64,000 nt of DNA, taken from assembly GCA_026874595.1 (NCBI GenBank), contig CM049310.1:2914001-2978000 (forward strand), in the 5' to 3' direction. Shown one piece after another: positions 1 through 13,000 of this stretch. Origin of the DNA: Sipunculus nudus (lineage: Eukaryota; Annelida; Sipuncula; Golfingiida; Sipunculidae). Under the pieces are notes generated by a model. That model was not told the DNA's origin and made no database searches. It saw only the letters and a list, made by a program, of their open reading frames with translations. Every line of letters starts with the position of its first letter. Within the stretch, counting starts at the first letter, position 1. A program made the translations under genes and the position numbers.

Positions 1-225
1 TTCTGCTTTTGCAATTATTCTCTAATCCATGATTAATAATATATGTAAAAGTATTTACCTTTAATCAATCGATAACGGTGGGGGAGGGGGTATTTTGATT
101 ATTTGCTAATATATATAGTTGTATATTTTTCTAGCTCTCATATAAAAGTATATAGGCCTATAAGGCCTATATAAACAATTATATACTTTCTTTTTATTCT
201 CTCTGTATATAAAACTAGAATATGG
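1..225. repeat. AT-rich intron sequence with small hairpin
   Basis: AT-rich, no gene. A perfect inverted repeat lies at 150-172 with 10 bp arms ATATAGGCCT and a three-base loop. Bases 78-218 resemble 1560-1720, on the other side of the next repeat. Confidence 0.6.
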
Positions 226-1398
226 GTAGTCGACAAGCGACTTCGTGTATCCGCCTAAATCAGAGTGGAACGGGTGAAGTGAGGCATGGATTGAGTGGCA
301 AGGGGAAATAGAGTGAACTGTTGCATATTAGCATGGATGTCTGCAGCCAAATGGTGTATGTAGGTTGCGCCACCTACCACAAAATCCAGAAAGCCGTCCA
401 AGTTGTATACATATGCAAAATTTGAGGCAGATAAGTCAAACCACTACATGTTTATGAGTGATTTTAGCCCGTGGCAGACAAACAGATGAACACTGTGCAA
501 AAATGGTTGAAGGTGGCGCCACCAGTTTTGCGTATGATAAAGAGCTATGTGAGAACTATACACATGCAAAACTTTGGCCCAATCGGTCAAATGGTTCTCA
601 AGATATGAGCTTGGATGTCTGCTGCATAAACAAGAATGCAGGTGGCGCCACCTGTCATAAAATCAAGAGAGCTGTTGGGGATGTATAAACCTGCAAAATT
701 TTAGGCAGATATGTCAAACCACTGCTGAGATATGAGTGATTTTATCCCATGGCAGACAAACAGACAGGAGCTGTGCAAAAATGGCTGCAGGTGGCGCCAC
801 CAGTTTTGCGTATGATAAAAAGCTATGTGAGATCTATACACATGCAAAATTTTGGCGCAATCGGTCAAACGGTTCCCGGGATATGAGCTTGGATGTCTGC
901 AGTGTAAACTTGAATATAGGTGGCGCCACCTGTCATAAAATCAGATGAGCTATCCAGGATGTATACGCATGCCAAATTTCAGGTGAATTAATCAAATCAC
1001 TGCAGAGATATGAGTGATTTTAACCCAAGGCAGACAAACAGATGGACACTGTGCAAACATGGTTGCAGGTAGCGCCACCATTTTTGTGTATGTTATATAG
1101 CTCTCCAAGGGCTACATTTGTGCAAAAAAATTTTCCTGATCCGTCAAACGGTTCCCGAGATATGTGGGTTTATGTGTGGAAACAGACGCACAAACAGACA
1201 CAGAGCGCAGAGGAAAGGTCAGAGGTCAAAACAAAATCGGGGTGCAGCAGTTCACATGTGACCTGAACATAATCCTGGGTTTCGTAAAATTCCGCCCAGC
1301 GGTTACGGAGGAGTTCTCCGGACACGCGGCGGCGGAGGCGGCGGCGTGCAGCTGAAAACATAGTATCCGCAAAACTCTGTTTTGGCGGATACAATTAT
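226..1398. mobile_element. GTATCCGCC-ended repeat element, copy A
   Basis: Closely matches 33811-34978 over its whole length. The left end carries GTATCCGCC (247) followed by AAAT-CAGAG-like bases; the right end has the complement GGCGGATAC (1384-1392). The right end also folds: GTATCCGC upstream pairs with GCGGATAC. The interior is diverged ~135 bp modules, each starting with the palindrome GGTGGCGCCACC. A GCG-rich stretch precedes the right end. Short open frames (458-688, 736-948, 1042-1266) are repeat translations. No transposase, so non-autonomous. Confidence 0.75.
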
Positions 1399-1720
1399 AT
1401 ATATATATATATAATAATTTTTATTATAGATATATACTTATATATATATATACCACCACAAACACTCTTGGACACGTGTTCTCTTCCAGTACAATATTTT
1501 GTCAAGACAGAGCAGGTTTCATCTGTCTATTTAGCAGTGAAAATTTAGTTTGAAAAAAAAACTGAAGGGGGAAGGGGGTATTTTATTTTTTGCTTATATA
1601 TAATTACACATTTTCTCTGTCTCATATATATATTATAAATATGTATAAAGAAAAATATATAATTGTATATATATATATATAAACAATTATATATTATTCT
1701 CTCTATATATAAGATTTTTC
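1392..1720. repeat. AT microsatellite region
   Basis: (TA)n tracts at about 1395-1412, 1438-1452 and 1622-1682 in AT-rich sequence. No gene seen. Confidence 0.8.
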
Positions 1721-1965
1721 TTTTAAAATGGGCAACGCATATACTGGTCATGTTAACACCGGCAGGCAGTGACATTCTGGACATACACGGTACACATTAA
1801 TGAACCACTTAATCAATCCTGCACAGCATGGAGGCTGTCAGCACAGCATGACCCTAATTAACATTTGGGCCATCTGGCCTGCCTGAATTGCTCCGACCAA
1901 CAATCCATACAGCTCCGTTGAACTGCAACTCCGGGGAACAGTCTAGCATTCTCTGCAGGCATTGT

Positions 1966-2790
1966 GAAAAAAAGTCCATACATATGCATTTTCCATAAAA
2001 ATTTCTGTCTTTCATGAAATTTTCTATGTTTAGGAGCCTAGGAGCCGTAAAACAATCAAAAGGAGGTCAAGCGGGACGAAACGTGAACTCCATCTGTAAC
2101 TGTCATTATCTGCCCACACATAAAAAATCAGGGTGGTATCTGCAGGCATTGAGGAAAAAAAGTCCGTACATATGCATTTGTTATGAAAATTTCTATTTTT
2201 CATGAAACTTTCTATGTTCAGGAGCAGTCAAATGGTCAAAAGTAGGTCAACTGGGACAAAACGTGAACTTGATCTGAAAATTGGTCATTATCTGCCTACA
2301 CACCGAAAATCAGGCCAATATCTGCAGGTTTTGCGAAAAAAAGTCTGTACATGAGTATTTGTCATGAAAATTTATATTTTTCATGAAATTTTCTATGTTC
2401 AGGAGCCGTAAAACGGTCAAAAGTAGGTCAACCGGGACGAAACGCAAACTTGATCTTTAACTGGTCTATATCTGCCCACACTCCAAAAATCAGGCCAATA
2501 TCTGTAGGCATTATGAAAGAAAGTCCGTACATGTGTATTTGTCATGAAAATTTATATTTTTCATGAAATTTTCTAAGTTTAGGAGCTGTAAAACAGTCAA
2601 AAGTAGGTCAACCGGGACGAAACGCGAACTCGATCTGTAACTGGTCTATATCTGCCCACACACCAAAAATCAGGCCAATATCTGCAGGCATTGCGAAAAA
2701 AAAGTCTGTACATGTGTATTTGTCATGAAAATTTCTATTTTGGAATGAAGGAAGGATGGAATGACGGACATGGGTAAAACTATATGCCCC
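1966..2790. repeat. ~180 bp tandem repeats
   Basis: Units marked by AAAGTCCGTACAT recur at about 2160, 2340, 2518 and 2700, a period of 178-182 bp. Each contains a CATGAAATTTTCTATGTTCAGGA-type stretch, then AAAAGTAGGTCAACCGGGACG and ATCTGCAGGCATT variants. Dispersed relatives occur at 32285-32610 and 33270-33370. Confidence 0.85.
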
Positions 2791-2804
2791 GGCCACTTTG
2801 TGGC

Positions 2805-2824
2805 GGGGGGGGGGGGGGGGGGGG
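2805..2824. repeat. Poly-G tract
   Basis: Twenty consecutive G on the plus strand, following the ~180 bp array. From here to 3000 I see no gene; the stretch resembles the left part of repeats at 37080-37190 and 60850-60990. Confidence 0.95.
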
Positions 2825-3584
2825 CATAAAAAGAGAGAGGGAGCTAGACTGCCTGCAAGATATAAAGAGAGAGAGAGGCTCTCTGGTAATTACTGCCTAA
2901 CCCAGCCTGACCCAGACACTCACAGAGGCAGTATGTCAGAAGTGAAGGTGTTATGTAACAGCCTGGCACACTGCATTTATACTGACTTGATGTAAACAGT
3001 CAAGACATGGTGCTTGAAAACTTGAATGAAATCCACAGTTTTTGATCAATTGGTTTCAAATTTCAGATATTAACAGATGAAATGCTTATGTGTACGTGCT
3101 GTAAAAATTAAATCCACAGCACAAACAGGAGAAAAACTGAATATTTTTAAATACAAATACATTAAGGCCTCTAAAAAACTTTAACAGCTAGACTATTTTT
3201 TAAACTTATACTTTCAAATTTTAAAATTCATCAGATTAAATCCATAAGTAAACTGGCTGTGAAAATTAAATCAGATGTACTTACAAGAAAAAAATGTGCC
3301 ATGGTCAAAGTTGGGCAAAATTTTAAAAGTGCTTATGTTTGGGCGAATAACTTTTAAAAATTATAAAGTACTGACCTAATTTCGGGCATGTACATAGGTT
3401 GTTTTTTAGACAATTATTTATGGAAAATATGAAGAAAAAAGTGAGTGGTTTTTATATTAGGCATTCCTGAAGTGTAAAAATAATTCAATAAAACAAAAGG
3501 GTTTTTCCTTAATTTTTCAAAGGAAAAAGGTCTCAGAGACCCAGTTTTTGGCTTGGAAGGAGATCTCAGGGACATCAAACATTA

Positions 3585-5612
3585 CCGTATATGACGTAAT
3601 AAGCGCCCCTCCCGTAATAAGCGCCCCCCCCCCCCCCCCCCAATTTTGGAGATCACTTTATGAAACTAAAGGATGAGCCATCCTAACCTCACTTTTCTCC
3701 CTAGCCAATATAACCCAGGACAACGTAATGCTTTCATTTCTCTCCGCCAAGCTTAAAAGTTACCACCAGTTTTTATTCAATCTCCGTTAAGCTTTATCAT
3801 CTAATATAATAATAATATTAGTTACACATAACAGAATCAGTGGTCAAGTGTATCATAGATAACACTGGATGACGGTGTCCGTGAAGGCAGACCCTGCAGG
3901 TGGCCATGCTGATTGGGTGACCTGAATTCAGGTACGTATGTGGATGTATTATGCAATGAAATATATATTACTTACCGTATTTGCTCGTGATGGGCGATAA
4001 ATTTTATCCTAAAATATTGGCAAAGAAGGGCGGCCGTCTTATACACTGGTACAAGGTTCTCAGTGTTCTCAGGGCCGCCAAGGATAATTTACGGCAATGT
4101 GAATTATTACGTCGGCCGAACTTGATGCCGTGAATATCAGTGATCATGTCCGTATGGTGGTAATATACACTCAATAAAGAGCATTACAATGCTTTGTTTT
4201 TATTTGAATTTATCATTTATACATCAGATTTCCATGTGCACATAGTTAAATAATTGGTAAGAAAAGGTTTGCCCTTGCTGCATTGACACAGGGATTTACT
4301 GAATCAATATATGAAAGCCCTTCTGACAGTAGAGCCAGTGAATTTACGCGACCGCGTACGGAATTGCGGAATTGACGGACCAAAACTGAATTCCACCTGA
4401 TAATATATAAGTTTTAATGTATTTTTTGCCAAAAAATATCTTGGTAATTCACTTGAAACATGTACACAGTAATATAATTGTCGATGCCGCTGACAGCGTG
4501 CAGGGCATACCCGTGTTCTCAAGATCCCAGTGCCCTGGGTTAATCTGTGTGTACAGCGCTCGCGCAAGGGATGCTGGGAATTTGCCTAACCAAGTGCCAT
4601 CCAGTAGCACGTAATATGCATGTTAAAACAAAGATGATTTTTTCATATGGTGCCGTATTTACTGCGTAAAATGTTCATGAGTCCAGTGAATGCGGACGCT
4701 GTCAGCTTGCTTGCACACTGACATACACGGAGACTCGCTCATGGCACTTCAATTACAAGACAACCAGTAAAGCATTATAATTATAAATATGAAGCGGCCT
4801 TTCCTCAGGTGACAATGTTTGTCAAGCTTGTATTATTGGACTACGTTGAGAAAATGAATGTATTATAACGGGTCAACAAAGTGTTTCCGCGGGATATAAA
4901 TATGACAAATTTCCTAACAATTTTAAAACAAAACCCCGGATTTGGTTCGTATACGCACTGAAGTAAATATAATACGCAGGAGTCTGAGGGCCAGTATTTC
5001 AGTTTTTTTTTAAACTTTTGCAAGTAATATCAAGCACAATGAACAATGAAAGACAAAAAAAGACAATTATTGTCGATGCCATTCCATGTCATTAATCGGC
5101 TCAGCTGTCAAAGGTATTTGGGCAAGGTGACTGACTTAATTGGGATACCGATGTCCCGTATTATTTTTTTTTTTTCATCATTCAAATAAATACTGTTTTA
5201 TATATTTTTATATGAACATTTTATACATTCTGCTATACCTTATTAGGCGTTGATTTTTATAAAAGCGTTCATTTATTACCATCCTTATTTTTCCTCTTCA
5301 CCTGCAAAGGAAATCTCGAACTGTAGTCATTCAGACAATTCTCTCATGCAACACAAAATAAAATCATCTGCAAATTGGTATCACTTGGATTACACAACCA
5401 TTGTTAAATGATCATTGTTTTTTTCTGAATTGTCCTGAATGTGCTGTGAAGTCAAAACACGTGTACACAAGCCGCAGTGTTAAATTGGAGGATCGTAATG
5501 CACTTTGGAAGTTGGCAGATGTGGGGGGGGAGGGGGCGCTTATTAGGGTATAAAAAATTTTAGAAAAATTTAATTTTGAGAGCGCCCTGGGCGCTTATTA
5601 CGTCGAATACAG
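3585..5612. mobile_element. 2.0 kb TIR element with TA target duplication
   Basis: The left end CCGTATATGACGTAATAAGC and the complement of the right end CTGTATTCGACGTAATAAGC form 24 bp terminal inverted repeats with three mismatches, extending into GCCC. Both ends are flanked by TA (3583-3584, 5613-5614), the target duplication of Tc1/mariner-like elements. Each end repeats the GTAATAAGCGCCC motif internally. No transposase is visible, so it is non-autonomous. A second CCGTATTTGCTCG motif at 3976 may mark a nested relative. Confidence 0.8.
3624..3641. repeat. Poly-C tract
   Basis: Eighteen consecutive C immediately inside the left terminal repeat of the 2 kb element. Confidence 0.95.
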
Positions 5613-6423
5613 TATGCGTATTTTTGGATTACCAGGCAAAGTTGTAGTAAACAAAACTGGGGTCATGATGCTAGAAAATACAAATACATTAAGGCCTCTA
5701 AAAAAATTCAACAGCTAGACTATTTTTTAAGCTTATACTTTCAAAATTCATCAGAATAAATCCATATGTAAACTGGTTGTGAAAATTAAATCAACTGTAC
5801 TTACAAGAAAAAAACGCGCCATGGTCAAAGTTGGGCAAAATTTAAGGTACCAATTTTTTATTTATGTTAATATTTTAAAAAATTTAAAAGATTTTCATCT
5901 AATTTTGGGTACAGAATTTAATTTTGATTAATTAAAGTTATATTACTGGAAAAAAAGTCCTTAGCTTTAACATGTTTTGTGTTAAGTGATCAAATATCTT
6001 TCCTGATTTTTTTTACAAAATGCATTATGTTTGAGCCTATAACTTTTTTTAATTATATAATACAGACCTAATTTCTGGCATGTACATAGGAACTATATAG
6101 AGGAATATTTATGGTAAATATGAGGAAAAACAGAGTTGTTTTGATATTAGGCAGTCCTGAAGTGTGAAAATATGTTTTTAATAAAAAATTGAGGTTTTTC
6201 CTTAATTTCTTAAAGGAACAAAGTCGCAAAGACCCAGTTTTCGGCTTGGTAGTAGATCCTTGGGACATCTAACATTATGTTAAATTTTGGATTCCTAGGT
6301 CTTACCGTTTCAAAACGTGCCACATCTACGGACGGACAGACAGACGGACGGACGACGGACAATGGACCACGACCATAGCCCAGATGACTTATAGTCAGCT
6401 GAGCTAAAAATAAAAAAAATTTA

Positions 6424-6797
6424 GGTGGTGCCATCAGACTGCAGAAAATGATGAAACATTCCATGGTCAATATCCATGCAAAGAATCATGGTGATCAATC
6501 CAATTGTGTTCAGATACTTTTGTATTTTTGTATAGCTTTTGTATTAAATTTTCCATTATTCTGGGGGGGTACTTCGGAGCCCCATAGCTCAGAGGTTATG
6601 GGTAACAGAGACCTAATTCCAAGCTTCCAAGGAGACTTTACATGGACTTCTCTGGATGTAAAGTTAGAAGATTCTAGGTCCAGTGGTTACAATTTGTGCC
6701 TGGTTAATGGACAGACAGACAGACAGACAGACAGATGGACGACGGAAAAAGAGTGATCGCTTTAGCTCAGATGACTTTCAGTCAGCTGAGCTAAAAA
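6424..6797. mobile_element. HINE-like element remnant with right-end stem-loop
   Basis: Starts with a GGTGGTGCCATC module like those at 51500-54000 and ends with (GACA)n (6711-6735) and the stem-loop 6764-6792: 13 bp arms AGCTCAGATGACT / AGTCAGCTGAGCT, one mismatch, loop TTC, followed by AAAAA. Confidence 0.75.
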
Positions 6798-6925
6798 CTA
6801 CCAATCATGAGTGCAGTACAAATATTTGATATGTATGTTATTTAACAATGTTAATGTTATGAACTGAAGACAGTTACTTAAAATGTTCATCAATTTATAA
6901 TAACAGTAAATTTCTGGCAGTGTAC

Positions 6926-7043
6926 CTGTTTCTTGTAGCAGTTCTTGTCTCCTGAGTCACAGTCAGGCATGGTGTTATTCTGACATTTGCAGTCCTCTCC
7001 AGTAGCAGCATCACATATGTTACTATGGCCACGACACTGACAC
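6926..7043 (-). CDS. MEGF8: MEGF8 exon 23 (last in window): laminin-type EGF
   Basis: One base and 39 codons ending in phase 0, acceptor TTTTTTCCAG, donor GTACAC after AAACAG. It encodes CQCRGHSNICDAATGEDC and KCQNNTMPDC, the first half of the final laminin-type EGF. The closing cysteines, juxtamembrane region, transmembrane helix and tail are not in the window. Confidence 0.92.
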
Positions 7044-10000
7044 CTGGAAAAAATCAGAAAGTTCACGGTTAGCTTTCATGACACAAAAGGCACTGACTTT
7101 TTATATCAGTGATTTCAGCATTTTCTCCCTAATTTTTCTGTGACAGACTAAATAGTTTTCAAAATTTTTGCACTATCAGTAAATGTATGTTGGATTGATT
7201 AATACACTGGCATTTATAAAATACAATGATAATCAAGTCATTAACAGATAAAATGGAATATTTACTACATGGACATTTATCAAATAAAATGAGAACAAGT
7301 ATATTTGTGGAATTTATTTCCCCTGCTTCTGCCTCTTGTTGTCATTCATGTTTGCCTTCTCTAATTTCTGTTTTAGTTTTTATTTTGGCCTGAATATGTC
7401 TCCATATGTCATAATTTTTGGTGTGAATTGGGACCAAAATTTTATTTTTTGTTTTGGAGTTGTTGATAATAAATTTTCAGACAAACACTCCAAAACTATT
7501 ACCAACCAAGTGTGCATGAGTGCAATCAGAGCCCCAAATTTGAATGAAATCGGATGATATTTAGGAAAGTTACCACAAGGAAATGAAAACATGACAGACC
7601 CACAGACAGACTAATGGACAGACAAACAGAACATCCGTTCAGAGGTGGGACAAAGTGGGGGACAATAAATTTGTCATTGACAAATAAAATGAAGCAAGAA
7701 TATAAAGTGTCTGGAATTTCACTAATAAGGGTGGCCTGGTAATTATCTCTATGGTCAAGCTGATCAGAGCTCAAAACAATCAAATCTGAGCATAAAACTA
7801 GTCTAAAGTTTGTTCCTAGATGTTATGCTTGGTCAGTTTCAAGCTGAGCTGGGAACAAGTCTAATCTTCATATACGCATAACTGACATCACCTACCAAGT
7901 GGCCTATGAGCCAATGAAGCTCAGTTGAATTTGACTGGGTGCTCATTTCCTTTATTAATGTTATATACTGTCTGTGAGAATAGCCTATGGCTAATGATAC
8001 TATGTTGTAAAATGGACAGAAAATAAAAATTTCAGGATTTAAAGGAGACTTTCCAAGAACCTCCTTGATTTTACAGTATAAGGTTCCAAGCAAAATGGAT
8101 ACAATTTGTACCCTGTCTCTCTTGGGGCTCAAAATCATGTTTCTGGTTCACAGAATATAGGTCATTATGACCTAATTTTAAATTTCAAAGCAGATTTGCC
8201 TAGGACCTAGGCCTAATGCATACATTTGTACCCATCTGACGTTAAAGGTGCTCAAATCATGTTTTGGCCTGTCACATGCAGGTTTCCTGTGGGATTTGCC
8301 AAGAATTCCCTGAATGTTGTGTTTGAAGATTTGGGGGCATCAGGATACAATTTCTGCCATATCTGTATTTGACATGTATTATAAGAATTAAGTTACTTAG
8401 TTTCAGGATTCAAAGGAGAATTGCCAACACTCTCCCTAGACTTTTCAATAGAAGGCTCTAAGGAAAAAAGATACAAAATGTACCTTGTCTCTCTGAATGC
8501 TCAAATTAATATTTCTTTGGCACATAGTGCATAGAATATATAGCCTGCGCACCATGACCTAATTTCTGGTTTTCAAAGAGATTTGCCTATAACCTCCCTG
8601 GATGTTGCTCCCTGGATGATTCTATGCCTAATGCACACAATTTGTGCCCATCTGACATTCAGGGTGCTAATATGACACCTCATTCCCTGTAGGTTGCAGA
8701 ATATAGGTCACAGTGACCTAATTTCCTGTTTCCTGACATTTGCATAGGCCCATCCTGGGTATTATGTTAGAAGTTTCAAGGCCTAATGGATACAATATGT
8801 GCCACATCTGACTGCCTGTGTGCTCAAAATCATGTTTTTTGTCCATTGGTTGCAAAAAATGAGTCACAGTGACCAAATTTCAAGTTTCCAAGGACATTTG
8901 TCTAGGACCTCCCTGAATGTTACAATACAGGAATATACTCCTAATGGAAACAATTCGTGCCCCCTCTGACTGTCTGGGTGCTCAAAACCATTTTTCAGCC
9001 TATAGGTCACAGAATATAGGTCACAGTGACCTTATTTCAGGTTTCGAAGGACCTTTGCCTAGGACCTCCCTGAATTTAAGGTGAGAAGATTCTAGGCCTA
9101 ATGGATACAATTTGTGCCCCGCCTGACTGCTTATATGACATCTTTTCCTATAGGTCACAATGATCTAATGTCAGGTTTCCAAGGACATTTGAGCAGGACA
9201 TCTCAGAAAGTTACATTAGAAGATTCTAGGCTTAACAGATACAATATGTGTCCCCCGTCTGACTGCTAAAAGTCATTATTCACCCTGTAATAAAAAAAAA
9301 ACATAAGTCACCATGGGCTAATTTCAGGTTTCCAAGGAGTTTGCCTGGGACCTCCCTGGATGTACTGTTTCTAGGTTTAACAGATATGATTTGTGCCCAT
9401 CTGACATTCAGGGTGCTGATATGACATCTTTTTCCTATAGGTTACAAAATATAGGTCACAGTGACCTAATTTAATGTTTCCAAGGACATTTGCCTAGGTC
9501 CATCCTGGATGTTATGTTAGAAGTAACAAGGTCTAATGGATACAATCTGTGCCACATCTGACTGCCTGGGTACACAAAATCATGTTTTAGGTCCATAGGT
9601 CACAAAATATAGGTCACAGTGACCAAATTTCATGTTTTCAAGAACATTTGCCTAGGACCTCCCTGAATGTTATGATAGAGGATTGTAGGCCTAATGGATA
9701 TAATTTGTGCCCCCTTTGACATTTGCCTAGGTCCATCCTGGATGTTATGTTAGAAGTAACAAGGTCTAATGGAAACAATCTGTGCCACATCTGACTGCCT
9801 GGTCTCTCAAAAACAATTTTCAGCCGATAGGTCACAGAATATAGGTTACAGTGACTTAATCTCAGGTTTAGAAGGACATTTGCCTAGGATCTCCCTGAAT
9901 TTAATGTTAGAAGATTCTAGGCCTAAAGGATACAATTTGTGCCCAGTGTGACTTTCTGGTACTTTTTTTTACATCTTTTCCTATAGGTCTCTAAATATAG

Positions 10001-13000
10001 GTCCAATGATCCAATGTCAGGTTTCCAAGGACATTTGCCCAGGACAGCTCAGAAAGTTACATTATAAGATTCTAGGTCTAATAGATACTATATTTGTGCC
10101 CAGTCTGGCTGTTCAAAATCATACTTTCGGCCCCTAGGTCACCATGACCTAATTTCAGGTTTCCAAGAAGATTTGCCTAGGATCTCTTGGTGTACTGTTA
10201 GATGTTTTTAGGTTTAACAGATACGATTTGTTCCCATCTGACATTCATGGTGCTGATATGATATCTTTTTCCTATAGGTCACAAAATATAGATCACAGTG
10301 CCCTAATTTCACTCTTCCAAAGACATTTGACCTCCCTAAATATTATGCAAGAGGATTCTAGGCTTATTAGAAACAATTTGTGCCCAATCTGACCGTCTGG
10401 ATGCTCTAATGCTTGTTCTATAGGTTACAATTTGTGCCCTGTTAACGGCCTGACAGCGGGACGGACAGCTGACAAAGGGTGATTGCTAGTGCATGGAACA
10501 TGGTTCCTTATGATACCAATATGTCTGGATTCAATTTTAAGTTAAAACAATACATATATAGCAAAAGCCAGGCCACTCTACTTACTTTTCACAGGCTTTA
10601 TCGGGTGGTGTTGTTGTAAGTCTGAAGAATCCAGGCAGGCACTCATTACAAGTAGCCCCATGTGTGTTTCCTGAGCATTTCAAGCAGATGGCACTCTTTC
10701 CTGGACCTTGTGTCACCCAGTTAGTTACCTGAGAAATATTGTCATACAGTACACATAAAGGGGCAGCTATAAACAAAACAACACAGTGTGTGTATATGAA
10801 AAGCCACATACTCTTTACAAATCAAATACTTTTTCACAAATCAAATACTCTTCATATCTGAAATACTCTTTATACCTCAATTACTCTTCACATATAGAAT
10901 ACTTTTCATATCTCAATTACTCTTTGTATCTCAATTACTCTTCACATATCTAACACTCTTCATATATCAAATACCCTTCACATATCAAATCCCCTTCACA
11001 TATCATATACCTTTCACATAAAAAATACTCCTCATATCTCAACTTCACATATCAAACACTATTCACATTAAATACCCTTCACTTATAAAATACCTTCACA
11101 TATAAAATACTCCTCATATCTCAATAACTCTTAACATATCAAACACTCTTCACACATAAAATATCCTTCACATATCAATACTCTTCACAAATCAAATACC
11201 CTTCACATATAAAATACTCTTCACAAAACAAATGCACCTCACATGCCAAATACCCTTCACATATCAAATACACTTAACATATCAAATACCCTTCACATAT
11301 AAAATCTCTTCACAGATCAAATTCCCTTCACATATTAAGTACTCTTTATTATCTAAATTACTCTTCATATATCAAACACTTTTCAGATATCAAATACTCT
11401 TCACATATCAAACACTCTTCACAAATGCCCTTCACATATCAACTATTCTCACACACCAAATACCCTTCACATATCAATACCCTTCACATATAAAATACTC
11501 TTCACAGATCAAATTCCCTTCACATATTAAGTACTCTTTATTTCTAAATTACTCTTCATATATCAAACACTTTTCAGATATCAAATACTCTTCACATATG
11601 AAACACTCTTCACAAATGCCCTTCACATATCAACTATTCTCACACACCAAATACCCTTCACATATTAAATACCCTTCACATATAAAATACCCTTTACATA
11701 TAAAATTCTTTTAACATATAAAATACTCTTCATATCTCAGTAACTCTTCACATATCACATATTCTTCACATATAAAATACCCTTCACATATAACATACCC
11801 TTCACATATAAAATACTTTTAACAAATCATAACCCTTCATAAATAAAATACTCTTAACAAATCAAATGCCCTTCACATATATCAAATTCCCTTCACATAT
11901 TAAATACACTTAACATATCAAATGCTTCACATATAAAATATTCTTCACAGATCAAATTTCCTTCACATATTAAGTACTCTTTATATCTCAATTCCTATTC
12001 ATTTATCAAACACTTTTCAGATATGAAATACTCTTCACATATCAAACACTCTTCACATATCAATTATCCTTCACAAATCAAAAACCCTTCATATAATAAA
12101 TACCCTTCACACATAAAATACCCTTCACATATAAAATACTCTTAACATACCAAATACTCTTCACAGATTAAATGTGAATTCCAAAATGAATCTTCATTGT
12201 TAATAAACTAGTTAGACTGCTCTGTCATTTTGACATGGTTTTGGTAATTAAACATCTGTTCAATATGTGACAGTATCATAACTGTATGAGTGCTCAGGTG
12301 ACAGTAAATGAAAGATTTGATTCTATCTTATGTAATTAAAATTGTACTTAACATAATTTTCATGAAGCCTCTTAATCAAGTGACAGCATCTCTTATATGA
12401 AAATGTACTATATCATATTTATGGTATCAACTGTAACCACCATCCAATCAATGTTGGTAAAAGATTGGAATATTCAAATATTCAATACCATTTCCAAGAA
12501 AGGAACTCACTTGCAACGATTTGAAACAATGCCTGGTATTTGCCTGGATTGGCCTTAAATGTTAGGCTGTATCCACACTTGAAACACATTTAAATAAGAT
12601 AATGCGTAACCAGTTTACTTTAGTCGTGAAGTAGTATGCTTTGCACTGTAGTTTGCTTTAAAAAACCTATATAAATTTATTCAATAAATTGTGACTGTCC
12701 ACATGTGGTTGTTAATCCAAATTACGGTGCTGCAAAAAAATGTTTTTTTTTTCACATGAAGGAAAGGGCCAAACGGCTGCCAAACTAACAGACTAGAAAA
12801 AGTTTTGTAAACTGAACTAAAGCAGATCACTACAGCAGACCAAACTGATGCAGATTAGTGGCCTAGTATGGACAGAGTAAATCAATTCAAGATCGGCTAG
12901 TGCGGATGTCACCTTAAAGTGAGCTGACTTACATTTGATGGGTGTGTTGGTAGGCTCGGGTCCTCCATGGACTGGCTGTACTCCTGCTCACTCAGACACA

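Larger units (their letters stand above)
3000..6405. repeat. Dispersed AT-rich repeat, interrupted by a 2 kb insertion
   Basis: An AT-rich module repeats in tandem here: bases near 3148-3335 recur near 5677-5850, about 500 bp apart once the 2.0 kb insertion is removed. The same module occurs at 29400-29846, 36490-37880 and 60990-62384. It ends with GACR tetranucleotides (6332-6358) and a stem-loop at 6377-6405, as HINE-like elements do. The small open frames are not genes. Confidence 0.75.

Noticed and set aside
458-1266. Plus-strand frames sharing GGATSFAYDK
   Set aside because: They follow the GGTGGCGCCACC modules, are short and interrupted, and differ between copies A and B by stops and frameshifts.
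4304-4567. Cysteine-containing minus frame as a further MEGF8 exon
   Set aside because: It lies inside the 2 kb TIR element and shows no EGF or laminin cysteine spacing.
11232-11714. 160-codon open frame
   Set aside because: Pure 18 bp repeat translation (YQIPFT-type hexamers) with no domain, in an intron and on the opposite strand to the gene.
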